DNA of 62,244 nucleotides from Methanobacteriota archaeon (GCA_023396365.1 JAEWWL010000071.1:1-62244); one strand, 5' to 3'. Counted from the stretch's first letter, positions 42,085 through 51,476 are shown. Numbers and translations are program-made. Notes: generated by a model from the letters alone, not told the origin.

Positions 42085-42582
42085 TTATCCTGTTTCAACA
42101 CAATAGATCATTGCTTTTCTTGTAATTTCTACCTCGGTTTCTGCAAGTGTAGTATTATTTCTGCTTTCAACCGCCTCAATCCTTAATGTAAACTTTTCTG
42201 GCATTTTCTCAATCTCATATTCCCTGCATGTCCACCAGAGAGTAATTCCCTGTCTGGTCCATGTGTCGTTTCCCTTCTCTGTTATTCCGCCCTTTGTCTC
42301 GACTCCCCACAAAAGAAGCTCTGTTTTTGGAGAGGAATCACCAGTCGCTGTCCAGTGAAAGATGCAGTCATAATCACAATCATATTCGGGTGTTATATCA
42401 ATTCCGATAATTGATGACATCGCAGGCGACCAGCAGGTGTTTTTTGTAACAACTGTCAGATTTTCCGGCACAGAGTTTGTTTCCCTGTCAGTGCATCCGC
42501 ATGCAGCGGCTGAAATAATTAAAAGAGTAAAAGCCGCCACAATTGCAGCATAAGATTTTTTATCCATCCTTTTATCCTGCAT
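42085..42582 (-). CDS. Lipoprotein, unknown function
   Basis: The 165-residue product has a basic N-terminus, hydrophobic core and lipobox AACGC (Cys near 30), so it is an exported lipid-anchored protein. The mature part is beta-rich with several Cys and Trp (DCDYDCIFHWTATGD, GITLWWTCREYEI) and a final ITRKAMIYCVETG. No family is recognised. An inner ATG at 42567 would shorten the signal by five residues. It follows tfrB in the same direction by 23 bp, but has no visible redox motif, so a link to fumarate reductase is doubtful. Confidence 0.65.
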   Translation of the reverse strand: MQDKRMDKKSYAAIVAAFTLLIISAAACGCTDRETNSVPENLTVVTKNTCWSPAMSSIIGIDITPEYDCDYDCIFHWTATGDSSPKTELLLWGVETKGGITEKGNDTWTRQGITLWWTCREYEIEKMPEKFTLRIEAVESRNNTTLAETEVEITRKAMIYCVETG

Positions 42583-42605
42583 TTTAGAGAATTAAAAATT
42601 TCATG

Positions 42606-44093
42606 TTATTTTTCTGCCCTTTTAATCTCATCCTTCTTTTTGTAGCCTTCAAGAAGAAGGGTGTTTATGTTTTTAACAGGCTTGTCTGTGCATGACATAA
42701 TGTGAAATTCACAAAAAGGACAGGAGGTTACAACAACATCGCATCCTGTTTTGTCTATTTCAGCGGAGCGTTCTGCGCCAAGTGCCTTTGCCTCATCAGG
42801 AAGGCCGGATTTTACCCCCCCGCCTGAACCGCAGCATTTCACAGGCATCTCTGTGAATTCGCCGGCTACCATTTCGAGAAGCTTTCTTGGCTCATCTTTT
42901 ATGCCCTGACCTCTGAGAAGATGGCAGGGGTCATGATATGTAACCTTTACATCAATTTTTTCAGGCGCTTCTATTCCCAAATCTGTCAGCAGCTCATTTA
43001 TATCGATGACATCATAAGGAGTTTCATAGTCGTTTTTGAGTGTCGAGCCGCATCCTGCACACATGGTAAGAACAGTTTTAATGCCCCGTTTTTCAAAGCA
43101 GTCTATGTTTTTCTGCTTTAGTTTTGAAAGGTAAGCAGTCTGCCCTGTCCGTATTAGTGGCGATCCACAGCACACCTGATCTTTTGGAACGATAATTCTG
43201 ACGCCGTTTCTTTTTAAGACCTCTATTGCATCAAGCGCTGTCTGCGGAAGTCTCAGGTTATAAAGGCAGCCTGTAAAAAATCCTGCTTCACGCTTTACCT
43301 CTCCGTAAGGCTCTATAACTTCCGGTATCTGCTCAAAGAGTGTTATATCCTGCCTTTCAACGCTTCTGCCTGTATCCTCAACAAGCTTTGCAACCTCCTG
43401 ATGCCGCGGGAGTGTAAGGCCCTGCCTGTTAGCAAGCTCACGAAGTTTTTCGATAGCTTTTCCGGGGATTTCAATATCTTTTGGACATACCTTCCAGCAT
43501 GCCTGGCAGCTTGTGCAGGTAAAAAGCCCTTCGTCAGATACGCAGAGAGGAATCCTGTTTCTCTCATCACGCGGGTCAAGAGCAAGCCTCATCTCCTGTC
43601 TCATAAAAGCAGGGCCGTCAAACTCTGTAACATCCATTGCAGGGCAGACAGAAACGCAGCAGAGGCATTCTATGCAGTCGCGTATTGGTTTTATTTTGTC
43701 TATATCCTCTTTTGAAGGAAGATTTGACGATGCAGAAGGGACAAGGCCCGGCATATCCTTTAAAAACTGGACCATATCCACGACAAGATCTTTAATCACA
43801 GGCAGTTCAAGGGGCTCAATAATCATATTGTCCTTTGCTTCTGTCATGCAGGCAAGCTTTGGCTCACTGTTTACACGCACTGCGCAGCTTCCGCACTGTC
43901 CTGCACCGCAGCAGTAGCGAAAAGAGAGCGTTGGATCGATAGTATCGCGAATTGCGATAAGAACATCCAAAACCCTTGCCCCCTCGTGAACAGAAACGGT
44001 ATACTTTTTTAAGACTGCGCCTGTGTTTTCGTCTCTGCATGTGTCAAATCTTGAGACATAAAATGTAATCTTTCTGGTGCTCTGTTCTGCCAT
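42606..44093 (-). CDS. tfrB: Thiol:fumarate reductase subunit B
   Basis: TfrB takes electrons from coenzyme M and coenzyme B thiols, forming the heterodisulfide, and passes them to the flavin subunit for fumarate reduction. The 495-residue protein has a 2Fe-2S domain (CCGAGQCGSCAV, about 57-68), two 4Fe-4S motifs (CIECLCCVSVCP and CTSCQACWKVCP) and two HdrB-like CCG domains with VCCGSPL and KCCGSGGG, the thiol/heterodisulfide site. The ATG at 44093 follows the tfrA stop by one base and the site AAGGAAGGGG; the longer form starts inside tfrA. Succinate for biosynthesis is the expected end product. Confidence 0.95.
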   Translation of the reverse strand: MAEQSTRKITFYVSRFDTCRDENTGAVLKKYTVSVHEGARVLDVLIAIRDTIDPTLSFRYCCGAGQCGSCAVRVNSEPKLACMTEAKDNMIIEPLELPVIKDLVVDMVQFLKDMPGLVPSASSNLPSKEDIDKIKPIRDCIECLCCVSVCPAMDVTEFDGPAFMRQEMRLALDPRDERNRIPLCVSDEGLFTCTSCQACWKVCPKDIEIPGKAIEKLRELANRQGLTLPRHQEVAKLVEDTGRSVERQDITLFEQIPEVIEPYGEVKREAGFFTGCLYNLRLPQTALDAIEVLKRNGVRIIVPKDQVCCGSPLIRTGQTAYLSKLKQKNIDCFEKRGIKTVLTMCAGCGSTLKNDYETPYDVIDINELLTDLGIEAPEKIDVKVTYHDPCHLLRGQGIKDEPRKLLEMVAGEFTEMPVKCCGSGGGVKSGLPDEAKALGAERSAEIDKTGCDVVVTSCPFCEFHIMSCTDKPVKNINTLLLEGYKKKDEIKRAEK

Positions 44094-44094
44094 T

Positions 44095-45726
44095 TTAATG
44101 CCCCTTCCTTTTTTCAATTCCGGATTTTAACAGCGACTGGCAGGTATGGCCGTATGGTGAATTTTCAGGCGTCCATTCTGTAATTATGTCCTTTCTTACA
44201 TGCGCTCCTCTGGACTCGCAGCGAAGAAGTGCTCCTTTTACAACAAGCTCTGCAGTTGCAAGCATGTCTTCAAGGATGCAGCAGTCTGAAAGATTCTGCT
44301 TTGAAGCTGCCTTTGGTTTTTTCCTCCTGAGGATTTCAATATCTGAAAGAGCGGTTTTTAGCTTCTCCTTTGTCCTGAAGATTCCTGCATTTTCCCACAT
44401 TGTCTTTCTAAGCGAATTTTTTATATCTGAAACACTCTCTGTTCCATCCATAAAAGCTTTAAGGCGCATCTTCTCCGCTTCTATCTGCCTGGTGCTGATT
44501 TTTTTATCTGATATAGAAGTTCTTCCTGCGGACTCTCCGGCACGCTTTCCAAACACCTGTGTGTCCGCAAGTGAATTTCCGCCAAGACGGTTTGCTCCGT
44601 GGACACCTCCTGTGACCTCACCGCATGCAAACAGGCCCGGAACAGATGTTGAACAGTCGGGTTTAATCCTGAGGCCGCCCATCATGTGATGTGCAGTTGG
44701 TGCAACCTCCATAGGCTCATTTCTTATGTCAACACCTATGTTTTGGAACTGTTCAAGCATAAGCGGGAGGCGCTCTTCTATGACCTTTGGAGGGAGGTGG
44801 GATACATCAAGGTAAACTCCGCCCTTGTCTGTTCCTCTTCCCTCAAGGATTTCTGTTGCTATTGCTCTTGAAACAATATCTCTTGTTGAAAGCTCCATCC
44901 GTTCAGGATCGTAATTTTTCATGAAGCGTTCGCCGTTTTTGTTTTTCAAAACACCGCCCTCACCACGGACAGCCTCTGTAATAAGCCTTCCTCTTGCATC
45001 ATAAGGATATACGAGTCCGGTCGGGTGAAACTGGACCATCTCCATATCAATAAGCTCTGCTCCCGCACGAAAACCAAATGCATATCCCTGTCCGTTTCCT
45101 GTCGCACAGTTTGTGCAGACATCATATATCTGTCCAAGACCGCCTGTTGCCAAAACAACTGCATCTGCCCGGATTATAACCATCTCACCGCGCCTGTTAA
45201 GGCCTGCGGCACCGCAGATGCACTTATCCTCTTCGTCTTTTAAGAGATTTATAATTGAAATCTCCTGCATTATTTTAATGCCGCCCGATCTTACCCTCTC
45301 AATTAAGGTCATCATCATTTCATGGCCTGTTCTGTCCCCTGCAAAACAGGTGCGTGGGAATCTCTGTCCCCCAAAAGGACGCTGGGCAAGAATTCTCTCC
45401 GGCGTTACATCAAAAACGGCACCCCATCTGACAAGATCAGCCATCCTCTCTGGTGACTCCCTGACAAGAATATCTACAAGTTCCGGGTCATTTAGGTAAG
45501 CGCCGCCCCTCATTGTATCTTCTATATGAAGCGGGCATGAATCATCGCAGCTGATAACTGCATTGTAGCCGCCCTCGGCCATCGTTGTACATCCTCCTTT
45601 TCCTGCAAGAGATGCTGAAAGAAGAATTGTCTCCCCGTATTTTGATGCCTCGATAGCCGCACGGGCGCCTGCACCCCCGCTCCCGATAACAAGAACATGG
45701 CAGTCTGTCACATTATCCGTAAGCAT
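44095..45726 (-). CDS. tfrA: Thiol:fumarate reductase subunit A (flavoprotein)
   Basis: This 543-residue subunit reduces fumarate to succinate at FAD. It has the FAD loop VIGSGGAGARAAIEA, GGCTTMAEGGYNA with the covalent-FAD region, the substrate part HPTGLVY and ITEAVRGEGG, the catalytic Arg in THHMMGGLRI-like APTAHHMMGGL, and HGANRLGGNSLAD. The C-terminal helical domain is complete. The ATG at 45726 is used; the TTG at 45735 is a less likely start. A box A-like AGTTTATTTATC on the minus strand lies about 30-40 bp upstream. It forms a two-gene operon with tfrB. Confidence 0.95.
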   Translation of the reverse strand: MLTDNVTDCHVLVIGSGGAGARAAIEASKYGETILLSASLAGKGGCTTMAEGGYNAVISCDDSCPLHIEDTMRGGAYLNDPELVDILVRESPERMADLVRWGAVFDVTPERILAQRPFGGQRFPRTCFAGDRTGHEMMMTLIERVRSGGIKIMQEISIINLLKDEEDKCICGAAGLNRRGEMVIIRADAVVLATGGLGQIYDVCTNCATGNGQGYAFGFRAGAELIDMEMVQFHPTGLVYPYDARGRLITEAVRGEGGVLKNKNGERFMKNYDPERMELSTRDIVSRAIATEILEGRGTDKGGVYLDVSHLPPKVIEERLPLMLEQFQNIGVDIRNEPMEVAPTAHHMMGGLRIKPDCSTSVPGLFACGEVTGGVHGANRLGGNSLADTQVFGKRAGESAGRTSISDKKISTRQIEAEKMRLKAFMDGTESVSDIKNSLRKTMWENAGIFRTKEKLKTALSDIEILRRKKPKAASKQNLSDCCILEDMLATAELVVKGALLRCESRGAHVRKDIITEWTPENSPYGHTCQSLLKSGIEKRKGH

Positions 45727-45917
45727 AGTTATCAAGTTTTGGAGTTGGAATATGATAAATAAACTGTGGCAAAGTATTCTGATAAAAAATCCATGGGGGG
45801 ATGTTTAACAATATTGATTTCTCTTCAAAACTGTTTGAAAAACCACAGATACCTACATTAATACCGGTAAAAGTACATTATTATAAGAACAAAATAATCT
45901 TGGCAGAGTGAGTTTAA
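45727..45917. promoter_or_regulatory. Divergent promoters of tfrA and aspartate kinase
   Basis: Leftwards, AGTTTATTTATCA on the minus strand (about 45754-45766) would start tfrA transcription near 45738. Rightwards, ATTATTATAAG (45880-45890) would start transcription near 45910, a few bases before the TTG at 45918. I see no clear riboswitch or operator between them. Confidence 0.4.
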
Positions 45918-47315
45918 TTGAGGATTTTAATGAAATTCGGAGGCACCTCGGTCGGCGATGACAAATGCATAGGCCGTGTTGTCTCTATTATCGAAAAATA
46001 CTGCAGAGAAGGCAATGAAATTGCTGTTGTTGTCTCTGCAATGTCTGGTGTAACCGACCAGCTGCATGCGATTGCATCCGAAGTAGAGAAGTCATATGAC
46101 AACCCTCCGATTGATGCATTCATAAATTCGCTTCGGGCAAAGCATAAAAAAGTGCTTGATGCGGTTGCTAAAGACGAGTCAGCAGCTGTTATGGAGGCAG
46201 TAGACAAGCGCCTTGAAAACCTTAAGAATATTCTGACAGCAGTCCATAACCTGCGCGAGCTCACTCCGCGTTCAAAAGATTATATCATCTCATTTGGCGA
46301 GAGGCTTTCAGCACAGATTGTCAGTGCGGCGCTAAGGCAGGCAGGAATACCGTCTGTGCCTTTAAACGGATGTGAAGCCGGGATAGTCACAAATTCAAAC
46401 CACGGCTGTGCCCACGTTCTTCCTGAAAGTGAGCCGAGAATTAAGTCAAGGGTTGTTCCATTGATGCAGGACGGAGTACCTGTTGTGATGGGCTATATGG
46501 GTTGCACTTCAGATGGAATTGTAACAACCCTCGGACGTTCGGGGTCTGATTACTCTGCAGCTGTTGTCGGTGCTGCAATTGATGCCGATGAGGTCTGGAT
46601 ATGGACGGATGTTGACGGAATTATGACATCAGATCCAAGGATAATTGAGGACGCAAGAGTAATCCCTGAGATATCCTATCTTGAGGCGATGGAGCTTTCA
46701 TACTTCGGTGCAGAAGTCCTCCACCCAAGGACTATTGAGCCTGCGATGCAGAAGGGAATACCGGTAAGGGTTAAAAACACATTCAATCCTGACGCATCAG
46801 GAAGCTGCGTTCTTGCTGACAAGCGCCGTGATGAGAGGGTTGTAAAGGCAATTACCTTTATTGACAAGGTCTCGCTCATCAATCTCGCCGGTGCACAGAT
46901 GTTTGGAAGACCTGGTGTTGCACGCTCAATATTCACAGCACTTGCTGAAAGCCAGGTCAATGTCATGATGATATCACAGGGTTCGTCTGAGTCAAACATA
47001 TCTTTGATTGTTGATGACGAACATCTCAACAGTGCTCTTGCAGCCTTAAACCGCGTACAGCAGGGAGGATATATACGCGAGGTGACATTTGACCGTGATG
47101 TAAGCGCTGTAGCTGTTGTAGGCGTTGGTATGGCAGGGGCTCCCGGAATTGCCGGAAGGGTATTTACAGCACTTGGAAAGGCGGGTGTCAACCTCATGAT
47201 GATATCACAGGGCTCATCAGAGGTTAACATCTCTTTTGTCGTCAAGCACGGAGACGGAAGAAAAGCACTTCGTGTCCTCCATGATGAGTTTAAACTCTCG
47301 GAGGACTGCGAATGA
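45918..47315 (+). CDS. lysC: Aspartate kinase with two ACT domains
   Basis: Aspartate kinase phosphorylates aspartate, the entry to lysine, threonine and methionine. The 465-residue protein starts RILMKFGGTSVGDDK, with the KFGGTS nucleotide motif, and has GRSGSDYSAAVVGAAI and the catalytic part LEAMELSYFGAEVLHP. Two ACT modules follow at about 315-385 and 395-460 (VNVMMISQGSSESNISLIVD and VNLMMISQGSSEVNISFVV), so feedback inhibition is likely. The TTG at 45918 is chosen because homologues begin four residues before the inner Met. It overlaps purM by 4 bases (ATGA), so the two genes are coupled. Confidence 0.94.
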   Translation: MRILMKFGGTSVGDDKCIGRVVSIIEKYCREGNEIAVVVSAMSGVTDQLHAIASEVEKSYDNPPIDAFINSLRAKHKKVLDAVAKDESAAVMEAVDKRLENLKNILTAVHNLRELTPRSKDYIISFGERLSAQIVSAALRQAGIPSVPLNGCEAGIVTNSNHGCAHVLPESEPRIKSRVVPLMQDGVPVVMGYMGCTSDGIVTTLGRSGSDYSAAVVGAAIDADEVWIWTDVDGIMTSDPRIIEDARVIPEISYLEAMELSYFGAEVLHPRTIEPAMQKGIPVRVKNTFNPDASGSCVLADKRRDERVVKAITFIDKVSLINLAGAQMFGRPGVARSIFTALAESQVNVMMISQGSSESNISLIVDDEHLNSALAALNRVQQGGYIREVTFDRDVSAVAVVGVGMAGAPGIAGRVFTALGKAGVNLMMISQGSSEVNISFVVKHGDGRKALRVLHDEFKLSEDCE

Positions 47316-48322
47316 GCTTTGGGTCCGGCAGAAAAAGCCATACATACAGAGAGGCCGGTGTTGACATTGATCTTGAGGCTGACGGTGTAAAGGCGCTTGT
47401 CAATATGCTCACCTTCAGGCGGAGGGGAAGCTTTGAGATGTGCAGCGATTTAGGTCACTTTGCCGGCCTTATTGAATTTGGTGATTATGCGCTTGCTCTT
47501 GCAGTTGACGGTGTAGGAACAAAGATGCTTGTTGCAGACACTATGCAGAACTGGTCGACACTTGGAATCGACTGCATTGCGATGAATGTAAACGATCTTT
47601 ATGTGATGAATATCGAGCCTGTTGCATTTGTGGATTACATTGCAACAGAGAAGGTCGAGACAGATAAGATGAAGCAGATTGGAGAAGGCTTAAACGAGGG
47701 TGCAAGACTTTCCAATATGAATCTTGTCGGGGGAGAGACCGCCACACTTAAGGGAATTGTAAACGGGCTTGACCTTGCCGGAACCTGCCTTGGTATACAG
47801 AAAAAAGATAAAATCATTACCGGTATTTCAATAGTTTCAGGTGATGTAATTGTCGGTGTTCCTTCAAGCGGTATTCATTCAAACGGTTTAACACTTGCAA
47901 GAAAAATTGTTGAAGACTGCGGGTCATATGATATGATGATGCCATGGGGAAAGACTCTTGGCGAAGAGCTTCTAACACCCACAAGAATTTACAGTGAGGT
48001 TTTAAAGGTCACCGCAGAGTGTGAGGTTCATGGTATGTGCCATATCACGGGAAGCGGCCTTAGAAATCTCACACGCCTTGGAAAGTTTGGCTATGATATA
48101 ACTGATCCCATAAAACCGCAGCCTGTGTATGACTGGATGCAGGCTGAGGGAAATGTGGATGAACATGAGATGTACCGTACATTCAATATGGGAATGGGAT
48201 ATGTCTTCATAGTGCCTGAGTCCGAAGCAGAAAAAGTCATAAAGATTGTTCCTGATGCAAAGGTTGTTGGAGCAATTAAACAGGAAGAGGGAATCTGGCT
48301 TAAAGGAAAGCCTTTCCACTGA
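47312..48322 (+). CDS. purM: Phosphoribosylformylglycinamidine cyclo-ligase
   Basis: PurM closes the imidazole ring of aminoimidazole ribotide in purine synthesis with ATP. The 336-residue protein has YREAGVDIDLEADGVKALV, LAVDGVGTKMLVADTM (about 65-80), GIDCIAMNVNDLYVMNIEPV, VGGETATLKGIV, GVPSSGIHSNGLTLAR and HITGSGLRNLTRLG, all PurM signatures. It is translationally coupled to aspartate kinase. Length is usual for the family. PurF, which acts earlier in the same pathway, is encoded at 51.7 kb, but in another transcription unit. Confidence 0.95.
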   Translation: MSFGSGRKSHTYREAGVDIDLEADGVKALVNMLTFRRRGSFEMCSDLGHFAGLIEFGDYALALAVDGVGTKMLVADTMQNWSTLGIDCIAMNVNDLYVMNIEPVAFVDYIATEKVETDKMKQIGEGLNEGARLSNMNLVGGETATLKGIVNGLDLAGTCLGIQKKDKIITGISIVSGDVIVGVPSSGIHSNGLTLARKIVEDCGSYDMMMPWGKTLGEELLTPTRIYSEVLKVTAECEVHGMCHITGSGLRNLTRLGKFGYDITDPIKPQPVYDWMQAEGNVDEHEMYRTFNMGMGYVFIVPESEAEKVIKIVPDAKVVGAIKQEEGIWLKGKPFH

Positions 48323-48426
48323 TTTTTTTCTGCGGCAGCGGCCCTGACAGTAGTTAACAGGTTGGGACTGTATGCAAAAATCCGCCCCATAATAACTTTG
48401 GCAGCTTTTATAAACCCATATCTGGT

Positions 48427-49410
48427 TTATACTTTATACCATCTCGCTGACCAGAGCTCTTTTGCAAGCTTCTCTCCGGCATATCTGTCAGGCTTAATTT
48501 CACACTGCCTGTATAATACCGGAATGTCTTTTTCCCCTGTATAATCAATAATTTCTGAACCGGTTTTTCTGTCGCCAAAAACAACGATTGTGTCGGTTAT
48601 TGCTCTATATTCCAAAAGAAGCTCTTTAAGATTTTCTCCTGCTTTTTCAGTGTGGTGTCGTATATCCTCCTCTCTCAGGCGCTCGAAACGCTTCTGTGAC
48701 CATCCGCCTTTGGAATGCTTCTCCTTTACACTGCTTGTAACAAGGCTTCCTTTCAAAAGTCCCTTTTCTGTTGCAATGCCGATATATGATTCTCCTGCAT
48801 GGGCCAGGATGAATATGGAATGTCTTTCTTTTGAAAAAATCTCATCTGCGGTGCTGCACTCAAAACTGTCTGTATGGGATGTCACTGATTTCCCTGGCGG
48901 GAATGGAGGTGCTGTGAAAAATGACAGGAGGGAGGGATATCCCAGATCAAAAAATCCGATTATCCCTGTCTCTGACTTCAGGCTGTCGATGTAAGATAAA
49001 ATTTCACCTGGTATGCCCGAATCGTGAGAGGCTTTTTCACCAGGCATCAGGTATATGGAGGTTAATGAATCCTTCTCTGCGGAAAGTGAGCCCAGTCTGG
49101 ATAAAAGCTCAAGCGATTTTTTCCTGGGAAGATAAAAGCTCTCCAAAAAAAAACTTTGTCTCTCGTCAACAAATTCAGAGCCTTCTTCTGATTTGGATTT
49201 AAGCTTTTTTTCCAGAGCCTCTAACGCGGCTTTTGTCCGCTTTAAGTCCTCAGCTGTCTCCTGAAATTTCGCGGGGTCTGTCTCTTTTTTCTCTTCTCTT
49301 TTTGAAAGCCTCTTTCTTAATTTTTCATTCTCTTTCTCAAGAGATGCTGTCTTCTCTTCGAGAGACTCTACTTTTTCCTGTAAATCCTTCCTGAAAAATC
49401 CGGAGATCAA
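48427..49410 (-). CDS. Vms1/Ankzf1-like (VLRF1-type, eRF1-related) protein
   Basis: The protein (327 residues from TTG 49410) opens with a coiled coil (about residues 10-75), then has a domain related to archaeal/eukaryal release factor 1. The loop KGGWSQKRFERLREEDI (about 234-250) matches the release-factor GGQ region, with Trp at the usual Gln place and Gln two residues on. Vms1-like proteins release peptides from stalled ribosomes as peptidyl-tRNA hydrolases. The start uses TTG 49410, seven bases after GAGGTG; GTG 49419 lies within that site. Neighbours to the right are RNA and ribosome genes. The same loop occurs in the DUF460 protein at 0.2-2.2 kb. Confidence 0.85.
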   Translation of the reverse strand: MISGFFRKDLQEKVESLEEKTASLEKENEKLRKRLSKREEKKETDPAKFQETAEDLKRTKAALEALEKKLKSKSEEGSEFVDERQSFFLESFYLPRKKSLELLSRLGSLSAEKDSLTSIYLMPGEKASHDSGIPGEILSYIDSLKSETGIIGFFDLGYPSLLSFFTAPPFPPGKSVTSHTDSFECSTADEIFSKERHSIFILAHAGESYIGIATEKGLLKGSLVTSSVKEKHSKGGWSQKRFERLREEDIRHHTEKAGENLKELLLEYRAITDTIVVFGDRKTGSEIIDYTGEKDIPVLYRQCEIKPDRYAGEKLAKELWSARWYKV

Positions 49411-49552
49411 AAAAATCACCTCATATTTGTACTTTGGATAAATTTAATTGAATATATGGTTTTTTACCAAAAAAATATGGTTTTGCTTAATATTTTTTGC
49501 TGATTTAGCTTAAATTTCAGACTTATTTTTAATATGATTTTTAAATGTAGTC

Positions 49553-50092
49553 TTATTCTTCCTGTTTAGAATTCACATCCGGAAATTCATAATTTACCCT
49601 GAGAGCTTTTTTGCTGACAATGCCGCTGTTTCCGTCAGGATCGCGGATAATTAAGGTAAACTGCTCTTTTGCCTCGCGTGCGTTTGAGAGACGATTCTTT
49701 AAGGCTAATATTTTTTTCTTTTCACCCTCGTCAGCGCTCAGAAGCATTGTGTCAAGTGCATTGTCGATACGAAGAAGAACACCTTCGACATTTGATATGA
49801 ATGCCTCACACATAGGTCCCGGAGTTATCTCAATTCCAAATTCAGGGATCTCAACTTCTCCTGCGCTGCTTCTGATAACACGAATTGAGAGGTCATCGGG
49901 CTCTTCAACTTTAAGTGTATATCTGACAGGCTCCCCGTCGCCCAGAACAAATGTATCTACTGAGCGAAATCCGCAATCGCAAACTGCGTTTGCCAGCAGG
50001 ACCTCTGAAAAATAGGGAATTCTTTCTGTCTGATATATATACTGTATTTCTTTATTGCAAATAGGGCATGGTGCGACGATGACGCGCCGCAA
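49553..50092 (-). CDS. ZPR1-type zinc finger protein
   Basis: The 179-residue product contains one ZPR1 module: a zinc finger formed by CPIC (residues 9-12) and CDC (38-40), followed by the beta-rich A/B domain (RYTLKVEEPDDLSIRVIRSS, EVEIPEFGIEITPGP). Eukaryotic ZPR1 binds elongation factor 1A and helps it fold; archaeal forms are less known. The second knuckle is CxC instead of CxxC. The TTG at 50092 lies seven bases after GGAGGAG and two bases after the SepF stop, so the two are cotranscribed. Confidence 0.88.
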   Translation of the reverse strand: MRRVIVAPCPICNKEIQYIYQTERIPYFSEVLLANAVCDCGFRSVDTFVLGDGEPVRYTLKVEEPDDLSIRVIRSSAGEVEIPEFGIEITPGPMCEAFISNVEGVLLRIDNALDTMLLSADEGEKKKILALKNRLSNAREAKEQFTLIIRDPDGNSGIVSKKALRVNYEFPDVNSKQEE

Positions 50093-50094
50093 TT

Positions 50095-50463
50095 TCAGGC
50101 TCCTCCAATCTTCTCGCGGGAGACTTTTACTGACATTGGTGTTACAACAACGTATTTCTGGTCACCAAGGCCGACAATATCTCCGTTGACGTCGGCAGCT
50201 ACATCACGGAGGTCTTTTAGGACGCGCTCATAGGTGATTTTGTCCATCTTCAGGCGCCCTATATCAACAATGACAATATTTCCGTTGTAGACTTCGTCTT
50301 TGATGCGTGGAGTGTCGCGAATTTCATTAATTGTTGCTATTTTGACGTACATCGATGCAGGGCCGCCGGAATTGGATGTCTCGATAGATGCGAGATCAAG
50401 TTCCATGTAGTCGGACTCATCCGGCTGGTTGTTCCTTTTGAAAAGAGATGAGATCTTTACCAT
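50095..50463 (-). CDS. sepF: SepF-like cell division protein
   Basis: Archaeal SepF anchors FtsZ filaments to the membrane at division. The 122-residue protein has an amphipathic N-terminal membrane-binding helix (MVKISSLFKR), a short linker, and a SepF/DUF552 domain (about 38-115) with VKIATINEI, VYNGNIVIVDIGRL and LRDVAADVNGDIVGLGDQKYVVV. No ftsZ gene is in the window. It is the first gene of a leftward pair with ZPR1. The PUA-domain gene lies about 100 bp upstream in the same direction. Confidence 0.92.
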   Translation of the reverse strand: MVKISSLFKRNNQPDESDYMELDLASIETSNSGGPASMYVKIATINEIRDTPRIKDEVYNGNIVIVDIGRLKMDKITYERVLKDLRDVAADVNGDIVGLGDQKYVVVTPMSVKVSREKIGGA

Positions 50464-50565
50464 GTGAAAAATTTGTAGATTGGTTTTTATTTAACTGTAT
50501 CCATTGTAAAGCCTGATATATTCAAAAAAGGTATACTGGAATTAATTTTAGGGCTGAAAAGGATA

Positions 50566-51075
50566 TCAAATCTCAAGATTCCAGATGTCGTCTCCCACGT
50601 AGTGGATGTTTTTTGCAACTTTTCCGCTCTCTGCTGCCATCATCGCGTCATAGTCCATCAGAGCAATTCCTATTGCAAGCGGTTTTTTATGATTTTCCTC
50701 GACAATAACAAGGGGTTTTCCCTCTTTTATGTCCGGCGATGCCGAAACTATGCCCGGCCGCATGAGATCAGCACCTTTTGCCATAAAGGGTATAGCACCG
50801 GAGTCGACAATGATTCTCCTCTCGAAAAAGGGTTTTTCAACAGCCCCGCGGAGAGTGGGGAAAATCTGCCCTTCTGTCTCCATCAGGTGGGGCTTTTTGT
50901 CAACAAGATATATTATCCGGTCGGTTGTCCGATCGCCGTTTGTTTCAACAATTTCAACCCTGTCTGACCTGAAAAGATCTGATGACTCTCCGATATTATC
51001 TCTTAAATTTTCATAAATCTCTGAAAGCTTCGATTTTCTGACTGCATATCTTTTTCTGACAGTTATTTTGCCCAT
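50566..51075 (-). CDS. PUA-domain RNA-binding protein (DUF1947/MCT-1-like)
   Basis: The 169-residue protein has a pre-PUA DUF1947 region (about 1-75, with KITVRKRYAVRKSKLSEIY and IIYLVDKKPHLMETEG) and a C-terminal PUA domain (about 80-165, with RRIIVDSGAIPFMAKGADLM, RPGIV and KPLAIGIALMDYDAM). It resembles eukaryotic MCT-1/eIF2D parts that act in translation re-initiation and tRNA release. The exact archaeal role is unknown. The ATG at 51075 follows AGAGGAAA. It is divergent from the LSm gene, 135 bp away. Confidence 0.9.
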   Translation of the reverse strand: MGKITVRKRYAVRKSKLSEIYENLRDNIGESSDLFRSDRVEIVETNGDRTTDRIIYLVDKKPHLMETEGQIFPTLRGAVEKPFFERRIIVDSGAIPFMAKGADLMRPGIVSASPDIKEGKPLVIVEENHKKPLAIGIALMDYDAMMAAESGKVAKNIHYVGDDIWNLEI

Positions 51076-51210
51076 TAATTTCCTCTTTATAACTTATGAT
51101 GCGGATATAATTAACCTTTGAAGTAACCCGAAAAATTTGGTTTTGCGCTATATTTATTTATGTTCCACTCGCAATTATAGTAATCCTCATCAAACAAATA
51201 AGGGAATCTC

Positions 51211-51438
51211 ATGACACAAAGACCGTTGGAAATTTTAGATAAGGCTCTTAATCAGAAGCCGGTTATCGTAAGCTTAAAAGGCGGCAGAGAAATCCGCGGA
51301 GTCCTTCAGGGCTACGATATTCACATGAATCTTGTACTTGAGAATGCAGAAGAGGAGATTGAGGGTGTTGTCTCAAAGGCAGGCACTCTGATCGTCCGCG
51401 GTGATAATGTAATTTATATCTCACCGTCAGTAAATTAA
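51211..51438 (+). CDS. LSm/Sm-like archaeal RNA-binding protein
   Basis: The 75-residue protein is a typical archaeal Sm fold with Sm1 (KPVIVSLKGGREIRGVLQGYD, about 17-37, and HMNLVLENAEE) and Sm2 (LIVRGDNVIYIS, about 60-71). Such proteins form rings of six or seven that bind U-rich RNA. In archaea an LSm gene directly before L37e is a common arrangement, and here the L37e gene follows by 38 bp. A box A-like TATATTTATT (51149-51158) is about 55 bp upstream, giving a short untranslated leader. Confidence 0.95.
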   Translation: MTQRPLEILDKALNQKPVIVSLKGGREIRGVLQGYDIHMNLVLENAEEEIEGVVSKAGTLIVRGDNVIYISPSVN

Positions 51439-51476
51439 TAAAAATTAATTTTTTTTAAAAATATGGTGATTTTAAA

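Noticed and set aside
46676..47341. 221-codon open frame on the minus strand opposite aspartate kinase
   Set aside because: It mirrors a well-supported gene, has low-complexity Ser/Thr/Ala composition typical of antisense frames, and shows no family motif.
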